Shown: positions 26,569-35,644 of the stretch, one piece after another | Position numbering within the stretch: the first letter of the stretch is position 1 | Layout of the letters: the number at the start of each line of letters is the position of its first letter | Origin: Flavivirga aquatica | GTDB lineage: Bacteria > Bacteroidota > Bacteroidia > Flavobacteriales > Flavobacteriaceae | Direction: 5' to 3' | DNA: 64,000 nucleotides | Assembly: GCF_001747085.1 (NCBI RefSeq) | Contig: NZ_MDJD01000054.1 | Span: 558,001 to 622,000, forward strand | Notes under the pieces: model-generated | Told to the model about the DNA's origin: nothing | The model's database searches: none | The model's input: only the letters and a program-made list of their open reading frames with translations | Made by a program: the position numbers and the translations under genes

Positions 26569-27225
26569 ATGAAAAAAAAAATCGCCTCTATTTTTTTTAT
26601 GACCGCTTTAACTGTATTTGTTATAAGTTGTAAAGAGACTACTAAAGAAGCTACAACTACTGAAGCTCAAAAAGTCAAAGAAGTAAAAGTTAAATCTAAT
26701 GTATTTACTGCTAATGTTTCTTCATCTACCATTGAATGGAAAGGCTTCAAACCTACTGGGTCTCACAATGGAACAATGCATTTAAAAACAGGTTCTATTA
26801 ATGTTGTTGATGGAAAAATTGTTGGAGGTTCATTTCTTATCGACATGACGTCTATTATTGTTACAGATATTCCTAAAGAAGATGCTGGTAACGCAAAGCT
26901 ACTTGAACACTTAAAAAACCCTGACTTTTTTAATGTTGAAAAGTACCCTACTGCTACTTTTGAGATTACCAGTTTAAAAGAAATTGATAATAAAACTATG
27001 GTTTCTGGAAATTTAACACTTAAAGAATTAAAAAACAACGTAACACTCCCTGTTACTATTTCTAACGAGAACAATATAATATCTCTTATTAGTGATACTT
27101 TTACTATTGATAGAACTAAATGGAATATAAAATATAAATCTAAATCTATTTTTGGTGATTTAGGTGATAAGTTTATTAATGATGATATTGAATTAAAAAT
27201 TATAATTAAGGCTACTAAATCTTAA
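26569..27225 (+). CDS. YceI-family lipoprotein
   Basis: The 218-residue protein has a lipoprotein signal ending 'VISC' (Cys ~21), then a Thr/Lys/Glu linker and a YceI-type lipocalin-like barrel: 'SSTIEWKGFKPTGSHNGT', 'GGSFLIDMTSI', 'LKNPDFFNVEKYPTATFEIT', 'VSGNLTLKELKNNV' and 'FTIDRTKWNIKY'. YceI proteins bind isoprenoid-type lipids in the periplasm. Transcribed alone and ended by a strong terminator. Confidence 0.95.
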   Translation: MKKKIASIFFMTALTVFVISCKETTKEATTTEAQKVKEVKVKSNVFTANVSSSTIEWKGFKPTGSHNGTMHLKTGSINVVDGKIVGGSFLIDMTSIIVTDIPKEDAGNAKLLEHLKNPDFFNVEKYPTATFEITSLKEIDNKTMVSGNLTLKELKNNVTLPVTISNENNIISLISDTFTIDRTKWNIKYKSKSIFGDLGDKFINDDIELKIIIKATKS

Positions 27226-27251
27226 ATCTCATCATACTATATTAAACTTAT

Positions 27252-27287
27252 AAAAATCCATTCAATAACATTATTGAATGGATTTTT
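27252..27287. terminator. Bidirectional terminator after the YceI gene
   Basis: Perfect 17-bp arms (27252-27268, 27271-27287) around CA, with AAAAATCC/GGATTTTT at the base. It serves the YceI gene and possibly the convergent epimerase gene. Confidence 0.92.
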
Positions 27288-27366
27288 CATACTGCTTACT
27301 TATTCGTAAAAATACAACAACTTAATATTACATCTGCAAACAAAAAACATAAGAAATCTATTTAAC

Positions 27367-28272
27367 TCATTCCAATAACCCCTCTAAAGCGGGGTCTAAA
27401 TGGTGATACTCAAAATAAAACCCTTCATTTTCTATTTTTTTAGAACTGACTCGTTGACTTTCAAATAATAACGTATACATATCTCCTAAAATCATTTTCA
27501 TAAAAAATTTAGGGATATTTGGTATAAATAAAGGTTTTCCTAACTTATTAGCTATAATCTTAGTTAGGTCTTGATTTGTAACAGGATTTGGAGCTACTCC
27601 ATTATAAACACCTTTTAAATTATTTTCAAATACATACAAAAACATATTTGCTAAATCCTGAATATGAATCCAAGACTGCCATTGTTTTCCATTACCAAAA
27701 GCAGCACCCAACCCTAGTTTTATAGGTTTTATCATTTCTTGCAATGCTCCTCCCTTATTTGACAACACTAAACCTATTCTAATTTTTGATACTACAATAC
27801 TTAACTTCTCAAATTCATCTACAGAACGTTCCCATTGCTGCACAACTTCACCTAAAAAAGAAGAGTTAAAATCATTATAATCTTCACTATAATAATTAGT
27901 TAAAGAATCTGGATATATTCCAATAGCACTTGCCGAAATTACTTGTTTAATTGTATGTTGTTGTGTTTTTAAACTATCAATTAATAATTCTGTAGTTTGT
28001 TTTCTGCTAGCTATAATTTCTTTTTTATAGTTAGATGTCCATCGTTTTGAAACAGTTGCTCCTACTAAATGAACAATAGCATTTACCCCCCTAAAACAGT
28101 TAGCATCTATTGTTTTTGCTTTTGGATTCCAATAAAACCCTTGATAGTTTTCTGTTTCGGTAATTTTAGATTTACTCGTTGTTAAGAAGTTTACTTTTAT
28201 CCCTTTTTTATGACAAAGTAATACAATCTCTTGACCAATTAATCCCGTAGCACCTGTTATTAAAACACGCAT
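27367..28272 (-). CDS. TIGR01777-family NAD-dependent epimerase/dehydratase-like protein
   Basis: The 301-residue protein begins with the Rossmann motif 'VLITGATGLIGQEIV'. 'AIVHLVGATVSKRWT', 'SASAIGIYPDS' and 'WIHIQDLANMFLYV' are characteristic of the TIGR01777/YfcH subfamily. The C-terminal DUF1731 part ends near 'VSSKKIENEGFYFEYHHLDP'. It is a short-chain-dehydrogenase-like protein with no firmly known substrate. Transcribed alone. Confidence 0.93.
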   Translation of the reverse strand: MRVLITGATGLIGQEIVLLCHKKGIKVNFLTTSKSKITETENYQGFYWNPKAKTIDANCFRGVNAIVHLVGATVSKRWTSNYKKEIIASRKQTTELLIDSLKTQQHTIKQVISASAIGIYPDSLTNYYSEDYNDFNSSFLGEVVQQWERSVDEFEKLSIVVSKIRIGLVLSNKGGALQEMIKPIKLGLGAAFGNGKQWQSWIHIQDLANMFLYVFENNLKGVYNGVAPNPVTNQDLTKIIANKLGKPLFIPNIPKFFMKMILGDMYTLLFESQRVSSKKIENEGFYFEYHHLDPALEGLLE

Positions 28273-28491
28273 TTTCTTTTTTTAATAAAGTTACAAAATC
28301 CCCTAGTGGATTACTATGGTTTTATATTAGGTTTAACAAAATCAATGAATTACAAAAAGTAAACTACATAATTTTAAACCTCTCTTATTAAAGCACAAAA
28401 TCTTATGAACTATAAGTATTATTAAGATATTGCTATTAAAAATTAAAAAAAATTATGAATACTCTAAAGCATTTAACCTTTTTAATGAATA

Positions 28492-29175
28492 TTACAACTC
28501 TTTACAAGCCCGCAACATTTCACGTTTACCTGGTGGTCCAGGGAGGCGTTCTACAGTAAAACCTACTGCTTGCAATGCACGACGCACACTCCCTTTGGCT
28601 GAGTATGTCACCAAAACTCCATCACTTTGTAAAGCATTATACATTTTTTGAAAGATGGCTTCTGTCCATAATTCTGGCTGTACCCTGGCTCCAAAAGCGT
28701 CGAAATAAATTAAATTATAGACATTCTCATCTTTAATTTCAGAGAAAAACAGATTTTTTTTTGTTAATAAAAAATGATCAGATACCTGATGCTTTTCATC
28801 CCAAGGAATTTCATGGAGTTTTTTAAAAAGCTCTTCATTTTTTTCTTCATTTAACTGTTTAGGATAATTTAATTGGTTAATTTCTTCCATGGAAACTGGA
28901 TACCCGTCAACACCTACATAACCAATATTTAGGTTTAACTTTTTAGCTTCCAACAAGGTAATAAAAGTATTTAATCCTGTACCAAAACCTATTTCTAAAA
29001 TATTAATAGCTTTATTAGTCTTCCCTCTATATTCATTATAATTATATAATCCATGTTTTATAAATACATGATACGCTTCTTGTATGGCTCCATGTTTAGA
29101 ATGGTACTGCTCATCCCATTCTGGCAAATGGATGGTTGAAGAACCATCTCCTGTAATAACAATTTCTCTATCCAA
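28492..29175 (-). CDS. mnmD: tRNA (5-methylaminomethyl-2-thiouridine)(34)-methyltransferase MnmD
   Basis: The 227-residue stand-alone methyltransferase makes the last step of the mnm5s2U wobble modification. The SAM site is 'LEIGFGTGLNTFITL'. 'YDAFGARVQPELWT' and 'LVTYSAKGSVRRALQAVGF' followed by 'LPGPPGKREMLRA' are diagnostic of the MnmD/MnmC-N family. It lies 2 bp after the DUF4920 gene, in the same operon. The FAD domain found in MnmC of Proteobacteria is absent, as expected. Confidence 0.95.
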   Translation of the reverse strand: MDREIVITGDGSSTIHLPEWDEQYHSKHGAIQEAYHVFIKHGLYNYNEYRGKTNKAINILEIGFGTGLNTFITLLEAKKLNLNIGYVGVDGYPVSMEEINQLNYPKQLNEEKNEELFKKLHEIPWDEKHQVSDHFLLTKKNLFFSEIKDENVYNLIYFDAFGARVQPELWTEAIFQKMYNALQSDGVLVTYSAKGSVRRALQAVGFTVERLPGPPGKREMLRACKEL

Positions 29176-29177
29176 AA

Positions 29178-29681
29178 TTAATTTTTTAATAAAACCCCAT
29201 CTGCTTCAAACAAATAAGTTTTTTTTGGTTTTGTAATGTTTGCAATAGCTTTAGTAGACTTCCCCTCATCTTTAGCATAATGTTTTTGTTCATCAACAGA
29301 AACCTCTTTTACATAAGCTTTACCGTTTACAATAACATCTTTCCCAGTTATATCTTTTGGTACAAAAAAACCATAATCTTTAAACTTTACCATAACTTTT
29401 GTACTACCTTCTATATTTAAAGTCATCCAACATCCTTTTACTTGGCATACACTATTTACTTTTGCTATCATTTTAGAGTTTATGCTATCTCCTATATTCA
29501 TAGTTTCATAATGATATGCCATAGATACAGACTTTATAGCATCGTCTGCAATAATTTCTTTTCCAAAAGATGTATATTCTACTTTTTCACTTTTATTTGA
29601 GTCTTTAGCATTGTTTTTACTTTTCTTTTTACAAGAATTAAAAAATAAAACACTAAAAACCAACACAATAAGTAACTTCAT
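29178..29681 (-). CDS. DUF4920 family lipoprotein
   Basis: The 167-residue protein has a lipobox 'FFNSC' (Cys ~17) and a Lys/Ser/Asn linker. Its OB-fold-like domain has 'INSKMIAKVNSVCQVKGCWMTL', quoted in part, 'MVKFKDYGFFVPKDITGKD' and 'NGKAYV'. The two Cys around 'CQVKGCW' are conserved in DUF4920. Function unknown. First gene of the operon with mnmD and divergent from ilvE. Confidence 0.9.
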   Translation of the reverse strand: MKLLIVLVFSVLFFNSCKKKSKNNAKDSNKSEKVEYTSFGKEIIADDAIKSVSMAYHYETMNIGDSINSKMIAKVNSVCQVKGCWMTLNIEGSTKVMVKFKDYGFFVPKDITGKDVIVNGKAYVKEVSVDEQKHYAKDEGKSTKAIANITKPKKTYLFEADGVLLKN

Positions 29682-29746
29682 AACATTAATACTTCTATTT
29701 TAAGCGATTTATGTAAATATACCTCTTTTTTAAAAACGTTTTTATT

Positions 29747-29754
29747 TAAATTTG
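29747..29754 (+). promoter_or_regulatory. -7 promoter box of ilvE
   Basis: TAAATTTG (TAnnTTTG) lies 21 nt before the ATG at 29776. It overlaps the alternative TTG start at 29752, which rules that start out. Confidence 0.6.
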
Positions 29755-29775
29755 TATTATAAAATAACTAGAACT

Positions 29776-30840
29776 ATGAGTACTATAATCAACAATATAG
29801 AGATTATAAAGGCTAAAGCTACTAAAATCAATGATGTAGATTTTAACAATTTAAAATTCGGACATGTGTTTTCGGATCACATGCTAGAATGTAATTTTAA
29901 AGATGGTAAATGGGCTGCTCCTAAAGTAGTACCTTATCAAGCTATTACTTTAGATCCTTCTTCTAAGATTTTTCATTATGGGCAATCTGTTTTTGAAGGC
30001 ATGAAAGCTTATAAAGATGCTAACGAAGATGTCTGGTTATTTCGCCCGTTAGATAACTTTAATCGTTTGAATATTTCTTCAAAACGATTGGCTATTCCTG
30101 AGTTACCTGAAAATTATTTTATGGATGGCCTAAAAACCCTATTAGAGGTTGATAAAGAATGGGTTCCTAAAAACGAAGGTAGTTCGCTATATATTAGACC
30201 TTTTGTTTTTGCTTCTGGAAATGGATTTCATGCTTCACCAGCAGATGAGTATAAATTTATAATTTGTACAGCACCTTCTGGAGCATACTTTTCTGGAGAG
30301 GTACGTGTATTGATTGAAGAAACTTATTCGCGTTCTGCAAACGGAGGTGTTGGTTATGCTAAAGCTGGCGGTAATTATGCTGGTCAGTTTTACCCAACAC
30401 AATTAGCAATAGAAAAAGGTTACCAACAAGTTATCTGGACAGACGACAATACACATGAGTATATTGAAGAAGCTGGAGCTATGAATATTTTTGTTCGTAT
30501 TAACGATACATTAATTACTGGACCAACTAGTGATAGAATTTTAGATGGTATTACCCGTAAAAGTATTATCGAATTAGCTCAAGCCGAAGGTATAGCTGTG
30601 GAGATTAGAAAACTATCTGTACTCGAAGTTGTAGAAGCTGCTAAAAATGGAACTTTAAAAGAAATGTTTGGAGCTGGAACTGCTGCTGTTATCTCTCCAA
30701 TCTCTGGATTTGGATATAAAGACACAGATTACGACTTGCCAAAGCTAGATGATACTTATGCTAACTATTTAAAAAAGCGTATTACAGATATTCAAACTAA
30801 TAAGGCGGAAGACCCTTTTGGATGGCGTTATAAGATATAA
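29776..30840 (+). CDS. ilvE: Branched-chain amino acid aminotransferase
   Basis: This PLP fold-type IV enzyme interconverts Leu, Ile and Val with their 2-oxo acids. The product is 354 residues from ATG 29776. The PLP lysine is K196 in 'GYAKAGGNYAG', and 'FHYGQSVFEGMKAYK', 'YIRPFVFASG', 'EEAGAMNIFV' and 'LDGITRKSII' are all typical. It resembles the larger (mitochondrial-like) BCAT group. It is transcribed alone and followed by a strong terminator. Confidence 0.97.
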   Translation: MSTIINNIEIIKAKATKINDVDFNNLKFGHVFSDHMLECNFKDGKWAAPKVVPYQAITLDPSSKIFHYGQSVFEGMKAYKDANEDVWLFRPLDNFNRLNISSKRLAIPELPENYFMDGLKTLLEVDKEWVPKNEGSSLYIRPFVFASGNGFHASPADEYKFIICTAPSGAYFSGEVRVLIEETYSRSANGGVGYAKAGGNYAGQFYPTQLAIEKGYQQVIWTDDNTHEYIEEAGAMNIFVRINDTLITGPTSDRILDGITRKSIIELAQAEGIAVEIRKLSVLEVVEAAKNGTLKEMFGAGTAAVISPISGFGYKDTDYDLPKLDDTYANYLKKRITDIQTNKAEDPFGWRYKI

Positions 30841-30880
30841 CTCATGGATTTTGAAAAAAGAAACATATAAATTACAATTA

Positions 30881-30910
30881 AAAAAGGAAGCTAAAATTAG
30901 CTTCCTTTTT
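30881..30910. terminator. Terminator of ilvE
   Basis: Arms AAAAAGGAAGCTAA (30881-30894) and TTAGCTTCCTTTTT (30897-30910). Symmetric, so it may also end the convergent MazG-like gene. Confidence 0.92.
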
Positions 30911-30984
30911 TAATAAATGTGTAAATAATACCCAAAATAACATCGACTTTAATACGACATTTTATAAAGTTGGTATAAAAAACC

Positions 30985-31371
30985 TTATTTACTTAAAATA
31001 GATTCTATATTTGGTTTAAAATAATTAGGACCTTTAAGTACCTTACCGTCCTCTCTATAAATTGGCTCTCCGTCTTCTCCCAATTTACTCATGTTACTTC
31101 TTTGTATTTCATTAAAAACTTCTTCAATCTTATGTTGCATACCATGCTCTATTATAGTACCACATAAAATATAAAGCATATCCCCTAAAGCATCAGCTAC
31201 CTCTACTAGATCATTATTATTAGCGGCTTCTAAATACTCCTCATTTTCTTCTTTCATCAAATTAAAACGTAACATATTTTTCTCTTCACCCAAATTGGCC
31301 TTAGGTGTTTCTCTATGTCCAATTTTAAATACTGTATGAAATGCCTTAACCGCTTCTATTTTATTCTTCAT
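30985..31371 (-). CDS. MazG-like / HisE-type nucleotide pyrophosphohydrolase
   Basis: The 128-residue helical protein has the all-alpha NTP pyrophosphatase pattern: 'EENEEYLEAANNNDLVEVADALGDMLYILC', quoted in part, contains the ExxE and ExxD metal-binding set. It probably hydrolyses an NTP or dNTP to NMP and pyrophosphate; the substrate is unknown. It is divergent from the small membrane protein gene. Confidence 0.88.
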   Translation of the reverse strand: MKNKIEAVKAFHTVFKIGHRETPKANLGEEKNMLRFNLMKEENEEYLEAANNNDLVEVADALGDMLYILCGTIIEHGMQHKIEEVFNEIQRSNMSKLGEDGEPIYREDGKVLKGPNYFKPNIESILSK

Positions 31372-31420
31372 TATATTTCAAATTAATTCTATTTTCTTTA
31401 TTTTGCATAAAAATAACTAT

Positions 31421-31606
31421 ATGTTTAGTAAAGGTCAAATCATTTTCGGTGTTTTATTTTTTATTGTCTTTGCTGTAATTATTGCATACACTTATCGCAA
31501 AGATTTTAAACTTCATAAACGCTTTTATGCTGGTAGCATATGGGTTCTTATTGCTTTTATCACCTTTATTTTGCTTATTTCTGCTATTAAGTTTTTTTTT
31601 AAATAA
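31421..31606 (+). CDS. Small two-helix membrane protein
   Basis: The 61-residue protein from ATG 31421 has two hydrophobic helices (~6-24 and ~38-58) joined by the basic loop 'TYRKDFKLHKRFYAGS'. An upstream TTG at 31403 gives six extra residues but overlaps a promoter-like TTATTTTG, so I prefer the ATG. No family name was recognised. Confidence 0.7.
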   Translation: MFSKGQIIFGVLFFIVFAVIIAYTYRKDFKLHKRFYAGSIWVLIAFITFILLISAIKFFFK

Positions 31607-31862
31607 TAAAACGCCCTACTTTTTTATTTCCATTAATCTTTATATTAAACTAAAAAAGACTAACATTAACTAACTCTTTAACAAAAATAAAGAGTAAAAT
31701 TCTATGTAATAATTATTTTTTTCATAAACATAAACTTACATAAAAGGTTAAAAAACAAGAATTAAGGCATGGTTTTTGAAAGCTTATCATATAAGTTTAA
31801 TTATCTAGACTGGGAAAATCTATAATTAACTTGTTACATAAATAAATAACCAATTTTAACGC

Positions 31863-31886
31863 AACCTTTTTAAAGGTTCTGCATCT
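31863..31886 (+). promoter_or_regulatory. Possible ECF-sigma-type promoter of the 28-residue ORF
   Basis: AAC (31863-31865) is separated by 16 nt from CATC (31882-31885). This resembles the AAC/CGTC elements of many ECF-sigma promoters. The ATG follows at 31914. The match is partial, with CATC in place of CGTC. Confidence 0.3.
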
Positions 31887-31913
31887 AATTAATAACTCAA
31901 CTAAATTTAACAA

Positions 31914-32000
31914 ATGAAAATATTATTAATTTTCAGCATTCTCATTGTTATTAATATCATATTATTAGTTTTTAGTGTAAATAAAAAAACTGATCCTTAA
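31914..32000 (+). CDS. 28-residue single-span membrane peptide
   Basis: The ORF starts MKILLIFSILIVINII and continues as a hydrophobic segment to about residue 22, ending in the polar tail VNKKTDP. It lies alone in a 672 bp gap, with an ECF-like promoter upstream and a terminator-like hairpin 35 bp downstream. This looks like a self-contained transcription unit for a small membrane protein. No homologue could be tested. Confidence 0.5.
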   Translation: MKILLIFSILIVINIILLVFSVNKKTDP

Positions 32001-32034
32001 TTTAATACTTTGAATCATCAAATCATTATAAAAC

Positions 32035-32080
32035 AGTATCTATCAAGACATTAACCAACTTAATAGATACTATTCTTTTT
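32035..32080 (+). terminator. Terminator-like hairpin after the 28-residue ORF
   Basis: Arms AGTATCTATCAAG (32035-32047) and CTTAATAGATACT (32059-32071), one mismatch, followed by ATTCTTTTTG. Confidence 0.6.
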
Positions 32081-32242
32081 GATTTCCTAAAACTCTTCCA
32101 CATATATAGGTTATCAAACATACATTTCTACATCCTTAAATTCACAAAAAACCAATATAACAACCTAAAAACCATTTATTTGCGGTTTTACATCTTTGTA
32201 TCTACAAGCTTTATTCCTACAAAAAGAAAATTTAAAAATGAT

Positions 32243-32250
32243 TATCTTTG
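32243..32250 (+). promoter_or_regulatory. -7 promoter box of the SRPBCC gene
   Basis: TATCTTTG (TAnnTTTG) lies 28 nt before the ATG at 32279. Confidence 0.6.
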
Positions 32251-32278
32251 AATTAATACAATCATTAAAACAGAAAAA

Positions 32279-33301
32279 ATGAAAGCTATTAAGTACATTT
32301 TATTCTTATTACTCATTATTATTATTGGTCTCGCTAGTTATATTGCTGTACAACCAAATGAATTTGAATTTTCCAAAAGTAAGGTGATAAAAGCGCCTAC
32401 TTCACTATTATTTAATAAAGTAAATGACTTTAAAAATTGGCCTAGTTTTTCACCTTGGATTGAAAAAGAACCTAATGCAATATTAACTTATGGAGAAAAG
32501 ACCTCTGGAGAAGGTGGTAATTATGGCTGGAATGGAGAAATTTTAGGTGAGGGTAATATGAAAACACTTTCTGTAGAAAATAATAAATCTATTTCTCAAC
32601 ATATTTCTTTTATTAAACCGTTTGAGTCTGAATCTGATATAAATTGGAATTTTGAAACTACTGATGAGGGAACCAAAGTTACTTGGGCAATGAAAGGAAA
32701 ACAAGATTTCGCAACTAAAGCGTTCACAACCTTCAAGGGATCCATCGAAAAAAATACAGGACCAGACTTTGAAAGAGGTTTATTTAAATTGGATAGTATA
32801 GTTGATGCTGATATGAAAAAATATGGTATAAAAATAAATGGCACCTCTGAACACGGAGGTGGGTATTATTTATACAATACAACTTCATGTAAAATAACCA
32901 ATCTAAAAAATAAAATGCAAGAGATGTTGCCCAAAGTTGGTAAATATGCTATGAATAATAATATAAAAATAGCCGGAGCTCCCTTTGTTAATTATCATAA
33001 ATGGGATGAAGAAAATAATGCTGTTATGTTCTCTTGTTGTGTACCAACAAGTACAAAAATTGAAAGTACGGACAATGACATTCTTACAGGGCAGCTACAA
33101 CCTTTTAAAGCTATAAAAACTACCCTAAAAGGCAACTATACAAATTTAAAAGAAGCTTGGGATACAACCATGAGATACATACCTGAAAACGGTTTGGAAT
33201 TTACTAAAAATGGTCCTATGTTAGAAACCTATCTTACAGACCCTATGAACACTCCTAATCCAGCAGATTGGGTTACCGAAATTTTTATTGCCATAAAATA
33301 A
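32279..33301 (+). CDS. SRPBCC (polyketide-cyclase-like) plus GyrI-like domain protein
   Basis: The 340-residue protein has one N-terminal membrane helix (~5-25). An SRPBCC domain follows (~30-180), with 'KVIKAPTSLLFNKVNDFKNWPSFSPW' in pieces and a helical end. The C-terminal GyrI-like small-molecule-binding domain (~190-340) ends 'TEIFIAIK'. Both domains bind hydrophobic small molecules in their families. The helix suggests anchoring at the inner membrane with the domains in the periplasm. The ligand is unknown. Confidence 0.87.
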   Translation: MKAIKYILFLLLIIIIGLASYIAVQPNEFEFSKSKVIKAPTSLLFNKVNDFKNWPSFSPWIEKEPNAILTYGEKTSGEGGNYGWNGEILGEGNMKTLSVENNKSISQHISFIKPFESESDINWNFETTDEGTKVTWAMKGKQDFATKAFTTFKGSIEKNTGPDFERGLFKLDSIVDADMKKYGIKINGTSEHGGGYYLYNTTSCKITNLKNKMQEMLPKVGKYAMNNNIKIAGAPFVNYHKWDEENNAVMFSCCVPTSTKIESTDNDILTGQLQPFKAIKTTLKGNYTNLKEAWDTTMRYIPENGLEFTKNGPMLETYLTDPMNTPNPADWVTEIFIAIK

Positions 33302-33384
33302 TATACTACTATATATTTATTAAATTTAATTCGTAAAAACATGATGCAAAAATACCTCCAGGTAATTCAAACTAAAATTATTTA

Positions 33385-33750
33385 ATGAAAAGTCTTTTAT
33401 TTGTTTTTTTTGGAGGTGGGTTTGGTAGTGTACTTCGTTTTTTAATTGGTAAATATCTCAATAATGCTCAAAATGGTATTCCTTATGGAACATTTGCTGC
33501 TAATATTTTAGGAAGTTTATTTATTGGTATAATATTAGGCTTAGCTGCAAAAAATGACACCCTATCTCAAAACCAAACATTACTTTTAGCTACTGGGTTT
33601 TGCGGGGGCTTTACAACTTTTTCAACCTTCGCTTATGAAAACCATATATTTTTAAAATCTGGTGATTTTACGAGTTTTGCTATCTATACTATAGCAAGCT
33701 TTATCATTGGTTTTTTAGCTGTCTTTTTTGGCATGTATTTGGTAAAATAA
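33385..33750 (+). CDS. crcB: Fluoride efflux channel CrcB (Fluc)
   Basis: The 121-residue, four-helix channel is a full-length Fluc-type monomer. 'GGGFGSVLRFLIGKYL', 'PYGTFAANILGSLFIG' and 'GFCGGFTTFSTFAYE' are the family motifs; the last holds the TM3 phenylalanines and the central Na+ site. It exports fluoride as a dual-topology dimer. I see no fluoride riboswitch in the 83 bp upstream. Confidence 0.96.
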   Translation: MKSLLFVFFGGGFGSVLRFLIGKYLNNAQNGIPYGTFAANILGSLFIGIILGLAAKNDTLSQNQTLLLATGFCGGFTTFSTFAYENHIFLKSGDFTSFAIYTIASFIIGFLAVFFGMYLVK

Positions 33751-33901
33751 ATACTATAATAAAATTAAAAACCTTTAAATAAGCCCATAATTAACTAAGT
33801 TATCAACGTATAATATCTAACTATTTCTTTTCCTTATTAAAAATTTTCCCATAAAATAAAGGTATCTTGCCATATTATCTAAAAGTTACCTTTTATAGAA
33901 T

Positions 33902-35620
33902 ATGGCTAGTACTAATAACTCCCCAAAGAAAGCACCTACATCTTTACATAATTCAACATTCGATACGATAATTATAGGATCTGGAGTTGGAGGTTTATCC
34001 TCAGGGATTTGTCTATCACGTGCAGGTCAAAAAGTATTAATTTTAGAACAACACGACGTACCTGGTGGCTGGTGTCATAGCTTTTATCTTGATGGTCATC
34101 GTTTTACACCTGGTGTTCATTATGTTGGTTTGGTTGGTAAAGGCTTATCCACAAGTGAATTATATGAAGGGCTGGGTATTGCAAATGAAATAGCATTTTA
34201 TCGTCAGAATCCAGAAGCTTTTGAACATTGTTGGATTGGAAACGAGCGATTTGATTATCCTGCCGATTTTAAAACATTCGAAAATAAACTTATTGAACGT
34301 TTTCCGCAGGAAAAGAAAAATATTATTAAGTACTTAAACCTTGTCACAAACATTGGAAAACAATTAGACTTAATACCAAAAGTACGCGGTTTTTGGCAAC
34401 TTATAACTATTCCTTTTCGAACAAAACACATGGGAAAATATGCACCATTTAGTTTAAAACGTGTTATGGGTTGGTATATTAAAGACCCTTTGTTACAAAA
34501 CATTTTAAACATACAAGTTGGTGATCATGGTTTACCTCCTGCCAAAGCTAGTTTTGTATTTCATTCTGCCATTATGCACCATTATTCTAGTGGTGGTTTC
34601 TACCCCATGGGAGGCGGCGGTGCCATTGTTAAGGCCATGACTAATGCTATAAAAGTAAAAGATGGGATCATAAAAACGAGTACTCTTGTAAAACGTATTT
34701 TATTAGAAAATGGAAAGAAAAAAAACAAAGCTATTGGAGTAGAACTTGCTAATGGAGATCAAATATTTGCAAATAACATAATTTCTAATGCAGACCCAGG
34801 AATTACATATCAAAAACTAATTGGTGAAGAACATTTAAGTAAAAGACTAAAGAAAAAACTTCATAATACAACATACTCTTGCACATCATTAATGCTCTTT
34901 CTTGTTGTAGATATGGATGTTAAAAAAGCTGGTTTAGACTCTGGAAACATTTGGCGCATACCAAATGTAAACATGGATGATTTGCATAGTGACATGCAAA
35001 AAAATGATATTTTAGAGGATGATGAATTTCCTGGTATGTTTATAAGCTGTACAACACTTAAAGACCCTATTAGTTACGATGGAAAACACCATACCTTAGA
35101 AGCTATAACCTACATTAATTATGATGCCTTTAAAGCATTTGAAGGTGAAGATATAGAACGTTCTCAAGCCTACTTAAAATTTAAAGAACAATTAATTACT
35201 AAATTTTTTGTGACTTTAGAAAAAGTTATTCCTGGAATTTCAAATCATGTAGTACTAAAAGAATTAGGCACTCCATTAACAAATAAATATTATATTAATA
35301 CCACACGTGGTAATGTTTATGGCACAGAAAAAACTCTAAAACATATTGGTCCATTTGCTTACAAAACTAAAAGTGAAATTGACAATTTATATATGTGTGG
35401 TGCCAGTATTGTTTCTCATGGAGTAGCTGGAGCTAGTTACTCTGGAGTCCAAACAGCAGCAGCAATTTTAGGCTCTCATCAAGATGACTTAATAAAAAAT
35501 ACAGAAGACCAGCATTTACGTGTTTTTGAAGCTGAAGATGATACTAATTACCCAGATTGGATGAACAAAAAAATTGAATTAAAACAAACTAAAACTGAAG
35601 CAAAAATAAGACAGATATAA
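33902..35620 (+). CDS. FAD-dependent CrtI/retinol-saturase-like oxidoreductase
   Basis: The 572-residue flavoprotein has the FAD-binding 'TIIIGSGVGGLSSGICL' near residue 22-38 and 'EQHDVPGGWCHSF'. The large second domain includes 'GGFYPMGGGGAIVKAM', and the closing 'MCGASIVSHGVAGASYSGVQTA' contacts FAD. It belongs to the phytoene desaturase/all-trans-retinol 13,14-reductase group. Either carotenoid or other isoprenoid desaturation or saturation is possible; the lack of crt genes nearby leaves the substrate open. Convergent with the DUF1684 gene, only 24 bp apart. Confidence 0.9.
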   Translation: MASTNNSPKKAPTSLHNSTFDTIIIGSGVGGLSSGICLSRAGQKVLILEQHDVPGGWCHSFYLDGHRFTPGVHYVGLVGKGLSTSELYEGLGIANEIAFYRQNPEAFEHCWIGNERFDYPADFKTFENKLIERFPQEKKNIIKYLNLVTNIGKQLDLIPKVRGFWQLITIPFRTKHMGKYAPFSLKRVMGWYIKDPLLQNILNIQVGDHGLPPAKASFVFHSAIMHHYSSGGFYPMGGGGAIVKAMTNAIKVKDGIIKTSTLVKRILLENGKKKNKAIGVELANGDQIFANNIISNADPGITYQKLIGEEHLSKRLKKKLHNTTYSCTSLMLFLVVDMDVKKAGLDSGNIWRIPNVNMDDLHSDMQKNDILEDDEFPGMFISCTTLKDPISYDGKHHTLEAITYINYDAFKAFEGEDIERSQAYLKFKEQLITKFFVTLEKVIPGISNHVVLKELGTPLTNKYYINTTRGNVYGTEKTLKHIGPFAYKTKSEIDNLYMCGASIVSHGVAGASYSGVQTAAAILGSHQDDLIKNTEDQHLRVFEAEDDTNYPDWMNKKIELKQTKTEAKIRQI

Positions 35621-35644
35621 TTATTTTTCTTTATTTTTAATAAT

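Noticed and set aside
33302-33384. Fluoride riboswitch upstream of crcB
   Set aside because: The 83 bp upstream do not show the conserved stem and pseudoknot elements expected of that RNA.
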